DNA from: Halobaculum roseum
GTDB lineage: Archaea > Halobacteriota > Halobacteria > Halobacteriales > Haloferacaceae
Length of the DNA: 64,000 bases
NCBI RefSeq assembly: GCF_019880245.1
Contig: NZ_CP082286.1
Location: forward strand, 2,250,521-2,314,520
Direction of reading: 5' to 3'
Shown: positions 61,698-64,000 of the stretch, piece by piece
Numbering within the stretch: position 1 is the first letter of the stretch
How the letters are laid out: each line of letters opens with the position of its first letter
Program-made: the position numbers and the translations under genes
Notes under the pieces: model-generated
Database searches by the model: none
Told to the model about the DNA's origin: nothing
The model's input: only the letters and a program-made list of their open reading frames with translations

Positions 61698-62651
61698 ATG
61701 TACAACTACGTACTGCGCCGGATGGGATTCATGGCGGTGACGCTGTTTTTCGTCACGGTCATCGCGTTCGCCGTGACCAACATCCTGCCGGGAGACGTGG
61801 CCCTGCTCATCCTCGGGCCGAACGCGACGGAGGAATCGCTGGAGGCGCTCCGGACACAGATGGGACTCAACCGACCGCTGTACGTCCGGTACCTCGACTG
61901 GGTCGTCGGACTGCTGCAGGGAGACATGGGACAGTCGCTCCGGTTCAGCGAGCCGGTCGCCGCGCTCGTCGCCGAGCGACTGCCGCGCTCGCTGCTGTTG
62001 GCCGTGTCGGCCACGCTCGTCGCGGTCCTGCTGTCGATCCCGCTGGGCGTGTACGCCGCCGTGAACCAGAACGAGGCGCCGGACATCTCGGCGTCGATGT
62101 TCGCGTTCGTCGGCATCTCGATGCCCATCTTCCTGTGGGGGCTGGTGTTCATCCTGGTCTTCGCGGTGTGGATGGGCTACTTCCCGACCGGCGGGTACGT
62201 CCCGCCGAGCGAGGACCCGGTCGCGACGCTCTCACACCTCGTGTTGCCCGCCGGCGCGATGGGGTTCGCGCTCACCGCCTACATCATGCGCATGACTCGG
62301 TCGTCCATGATCGAGGTGCTCGGCGAGGAGTACATCAACCTCGCCCGGGCGAAGGGGATGAGCCAGCGCGTCATCGTGTTGCGACACGCGCTCAAGAACG
62401 CCGTCATCCCGGTGATCACGGTCATCGCGTTCCAGTTCAGCTACGCCTTCGGCGGGGTCGTCGTCCTCGAGGAGGTGTTCTTCTGGCCCGGCATCGGCCG
62501 GCTGACGCTGACCGCGATCCAGAGTCGCGACATCCCCCTGATCCAGGGGTGCATCATCGTCGTCGCACTGATATACATGTTCTCGAACTTCGCGGCCGAC
62601 CTGCTGTACGCCTACTTCGACCCGCGTATCCGCTACGGGGGTGAGGAGTGA
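61698..62651 (+). CDS. Peptide-type ABC permease (DppB-like)
   Basis: The 317-residue protein has the DppB-type N-terminal segment (YVLRRMGFMAVTLFFVTVIA). It has LGPNATEESLEALRTQMGLN and a permease core with the EAA-like loop EEYINLARAKGMSQRVIVLR. Six membrane segments are visible. It starts 21 bases after the binding protein gene, and the next gene overlaps its stop. Confidence 0.88.
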   Translation: MYNYVLRRMGFMAVTLFFVTVIAFAVTNILPGDVALLILGPNATEESLEALRTQMGLNRPLYVRYLDWVVGLLQGDMGQSLRFSEPVAALVAERLPRSLLLAVSATLVAVLLSIPLGVYAAVNQNEAPDISASMFAFVGISMPIFLWGLVFILVFAVWMGYFPTGGYVPPSEDPVATLSHLVLPAGAMGFALTAYIMRMTRSSMIEVLGEEYINLARAKGMSQRVIVLRHALKNAVIPVITVIAFQFSYAFGGVVVLEEVFFWPGIGRLTLTAIQSRDIPLIQGCIIVVALIYMFSNFAADLLYAYFDPRIRYGGEE

Positions 62652-63589
62652 TGGCGACCGAACAGAGCGACCGAGCGACCGGCCGGTTCGAACTCGACGA
62701 CGCACAGCGCGAGCGGATCCACCGGTTCGCCCGGAAGTTCCGAAACAACACGAAGGCGATGCTCGGGCTGACGATCGTCGTGTCGCTCGTGGTCGTCGCG
62801 ATCTTCGCGCGACCGATCGCCGTCCAGGGGGTCACGATCCAGCCGTTCTCGCTGGCTCCGTACCCGGTCGCGGAGACGAACATCCCCGCCCGCACGCAGC
62901 CGCCGTCCCTGGCGCACCCGTTCGGGACCGACGACCTCGGCCGCGACATCTTCAGCCGCGTCGTCGTCGGGAGCCGGATCTCGCTGTACGTCGGCTTCGG
63001 CGCCATCTCGGTCGCGCTCGCCGTCGGCGCGGTCCTCGGCGTCATCGCCGGCTACGCCGGCGGACTGACCGACGAACTGGTGATGCGACTGATGGACGCC
63101 GCCATGGCGTTCCCGCCCGTCCTGCTCGCGCTCACGCTCCTCGTCGTGTTGGGGCCGGAGCTGAGCAACGTCATCATCGCGCTGGCGTTCGTGTACACGC
63201 CGTACATCGCCCGGGTCTCCCGGAGCGCGGCGCTGGCCGAACGCAGCGAGTCGTACGTGGAGGCGGCCGTCGCGAGGGGCGAGAGCAACTCGCGGATCGT
63301 CTTCAGCGAGGTGTTCCCCAACTGTACCGCCCCGATGCTGGTGCAGGGGTCGCTGAACGTCTCGTTCGCCATCCTGGCGGAAGCGAGCCTCTCGTTCCTC
63401 GGGCTCGGGGCACAGCCGCCCCGACCCTCGTGGGGACTCATGATCAACACGGGTCGCGGCTTCATGGAGACCGCGCCGTGGATGCTGCTGTTCCCGGCGC
63501 TGGCGATCGGTATCGCCGTCGTCGGGTTCAACATGCTCGGTGACGGGCTGCGCGACGTGCTCGACCCGAAGGTGGAGGCGATAGAATGA
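62651..63589 (+). CDS. Peptide-type ABC permease (DppC-like)
   Basis: The ATG at 62651 overlaps the DppB-like stop. The 312-residue protein has [20 protein letters not shown], the DppC signature, then [19 protein letters not shown] and [18 protein letters not shown]. It pairs with the previous permease to form the channel. Its stop overlaps the next ATG (ATGA). Confidence 0.9.
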   Translation: MATEQSDRATGRFELDDAQRERIHRFARKFRNNTKAMLGLTIVVSLVVVAIFARPIAVQGVTIQPFSLAPYPVAETNIPARTQPPSLAHPFGTDDLGRDIFSRVVVGSRISLYVGFGAISVALAVGAVLGVIAGYAGGLTDELVMRLMDAAMAFPPVLLALTLLVVLGPELSNVIIALAFVYTPYIARVSRSAALAERSESYVEAAVARGESNSRIVFSEVFPNCTAPMLVQGSLNVSFAILAEASLSFLGLGAQPPRPSWGLMINTGRGFMETAPWMLLFPALAIGIAVVGFNMLGDGLRDVLDPKVEAIE

Positions 63590-64000
63590 GCGCCGACACA
63601 CCGGACGCGACGGCGACGGACACGAAGACGACGGACGCGACGAGGGAACGCGACGCGACGGCCGCCGAGCGCGACGCCGACGCGCCGCTGCTCGACGTCC
63701 GCGACCTCCGGACGATCTTCCGGACCGAGGACGGCGAGGTCGTCGCCACCGACGAGGTGTCGTTCACCCTCGACCACGGCGAGACGATGGGGCTCGTCGG
63801 CGAGTCGGGCGCGGGCAAGTCCGTGACCGCCCGCTCGCTCATGCGCCTCATCGATTCCCCCGGCGAGATCACCGGCGGCGAAGTGCTGTTCGACGGCGAG
63901 GACCTCCTCTCGTACTCCGAGCCGGAGATGCGGGACGTTCGGGGCAACCGGATCGCGATGATCCCGCAGGACCCGATGTCCTCGCTCAACCCCGTGATGA
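63586..64000 (+). CDS. Peptide-type ABC ATPase (DppD-like), truncated by window end
   Basis: The ATG overlaps the DppC-like stop. The visible 138 residues have an acidic Asp/Thr/Ala-rich N-terminal tail, then [18 protein letters not shown], Walker [18 protein letters not shown] and the Q-loop [13 protein letters not shown]. The signature and Walker B motifs lie beyond 64000. It energises the importer. Confidence 0.88.
   Translation, partial: MSADTPDATATDTKTTDATRERDATAAERDADAPLLDVRDLRTIFRTEDGEVVATDEVSFTLDHGETMGLVGESGAGKSVTARSLMRLIDSPGEITGGEVLFDGEDLLSYSEPEMRDVRGNRIAMIPQDPMSSLNPVM

Noticed and set aside
1-64000. CRISPR arrays, rRNA, tRNA or riboswitches
   Set aside because: I saw no regularly spaced direct repeats, ribosomal sequence, tRNA cloverleaf or known riboswitch core.

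Overview
The window is haloarchaeal (class Halobacteria). The sequence is G+C rich and codes for acidic, Asp/Glu-rich proteins. Many genes have an AT-rich TATA-like box about 26-30 bases before the start codon with almost no leader. It also holds archaeal TFB genes, twin-arginine (Tat) signal peptides and Tat lipoboxes, and haloarchaeal families such as rod-determining factor RdfA with an archaea-specific SMC-related protein, FilR1-type regulators and a GIDE-domain protein. I saw no rRNA, tRNA or CRISPR array.

Region 1 (1-11 kb) is a catabolic cluster. It contains hydantoinase/acetone-carboxylase-like subunits (HyuA-like, HyuB-like and a gamma-like zinc protein), a divergent homocitrate/isopropylmalate-synthase-like enzyme, a CaiB/BaiF CoA-transferase, an aldehyde dehydrogenase, a GAF protein, a cupin with a zinc ribbon and a zinc alcohol dehydrogenase. 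Several of these genes share CTTAAC-type TATA boxes. The substrate cannot be read from the sequence.

Region 2 (11-15 kb) is a scar. It holds a broken unknown gene, a decayed IS6-family transposase, a multiply frameshifted family B DNA polymerase and a ssDNA-binding (OB-fold) gene with a one-base frameshift.

Region 3 (15-23.5 kb) is a lower-G+C accessory island of mostly unknown genes. It includes a DUF5677-like protein, an HTH-PLD-like gene cut by an intact 1001-bp IS1595-type element with a perfect target duplication, a zinc-ribbon protein, a PD-(D/E)XK-like nuclease, a Tat-exported protein and a broken TFB gene. The combination looks like a defence or mobile-element cargo region.

Region 4 (23.6-44.8 kb) looks like an integrative conjugative or plasmid-derived element. 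It has ArdC-like, SWIM-zinc and TFB genes, a HEPN-like protein, a SRAP (HMCES/YedK) protein, and a tight type IV secretion-like operon (pilin-like, exported protein, lipoprotein, VirB6-like, VirB3/4-like, VirB4 ATPase). The operon runs into a PrimPol-type primase. A free-standing Hint/LAGLIDADG protein, a possible recombinase tail, another PD-(D/E)XK protein and a P-loop remnant mark the right edge. A hairpin with a compensating base-pair change (G-C, C-G, A-T) occurs four times just after one gene's stop and before the next start. It is the most novel signal in the window.

Region 5 (44.8-64 kb) is chromosome-like: an EamA exporter, a FilR1 regulator, a frameshifted GIDE protein, an alcohol dehydrogenase, a histidine kinase, a membrane protein, an ABC-2 exporter, a monothiol glutaredoxin, and convergent rdfA and SMC-related genes. 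It ends in an IclR regulator, an M20 carbamoylase/allantoate-amidohydrolase-like enzyme and a dipeptide-type ABC importer that runs off the end of the window.
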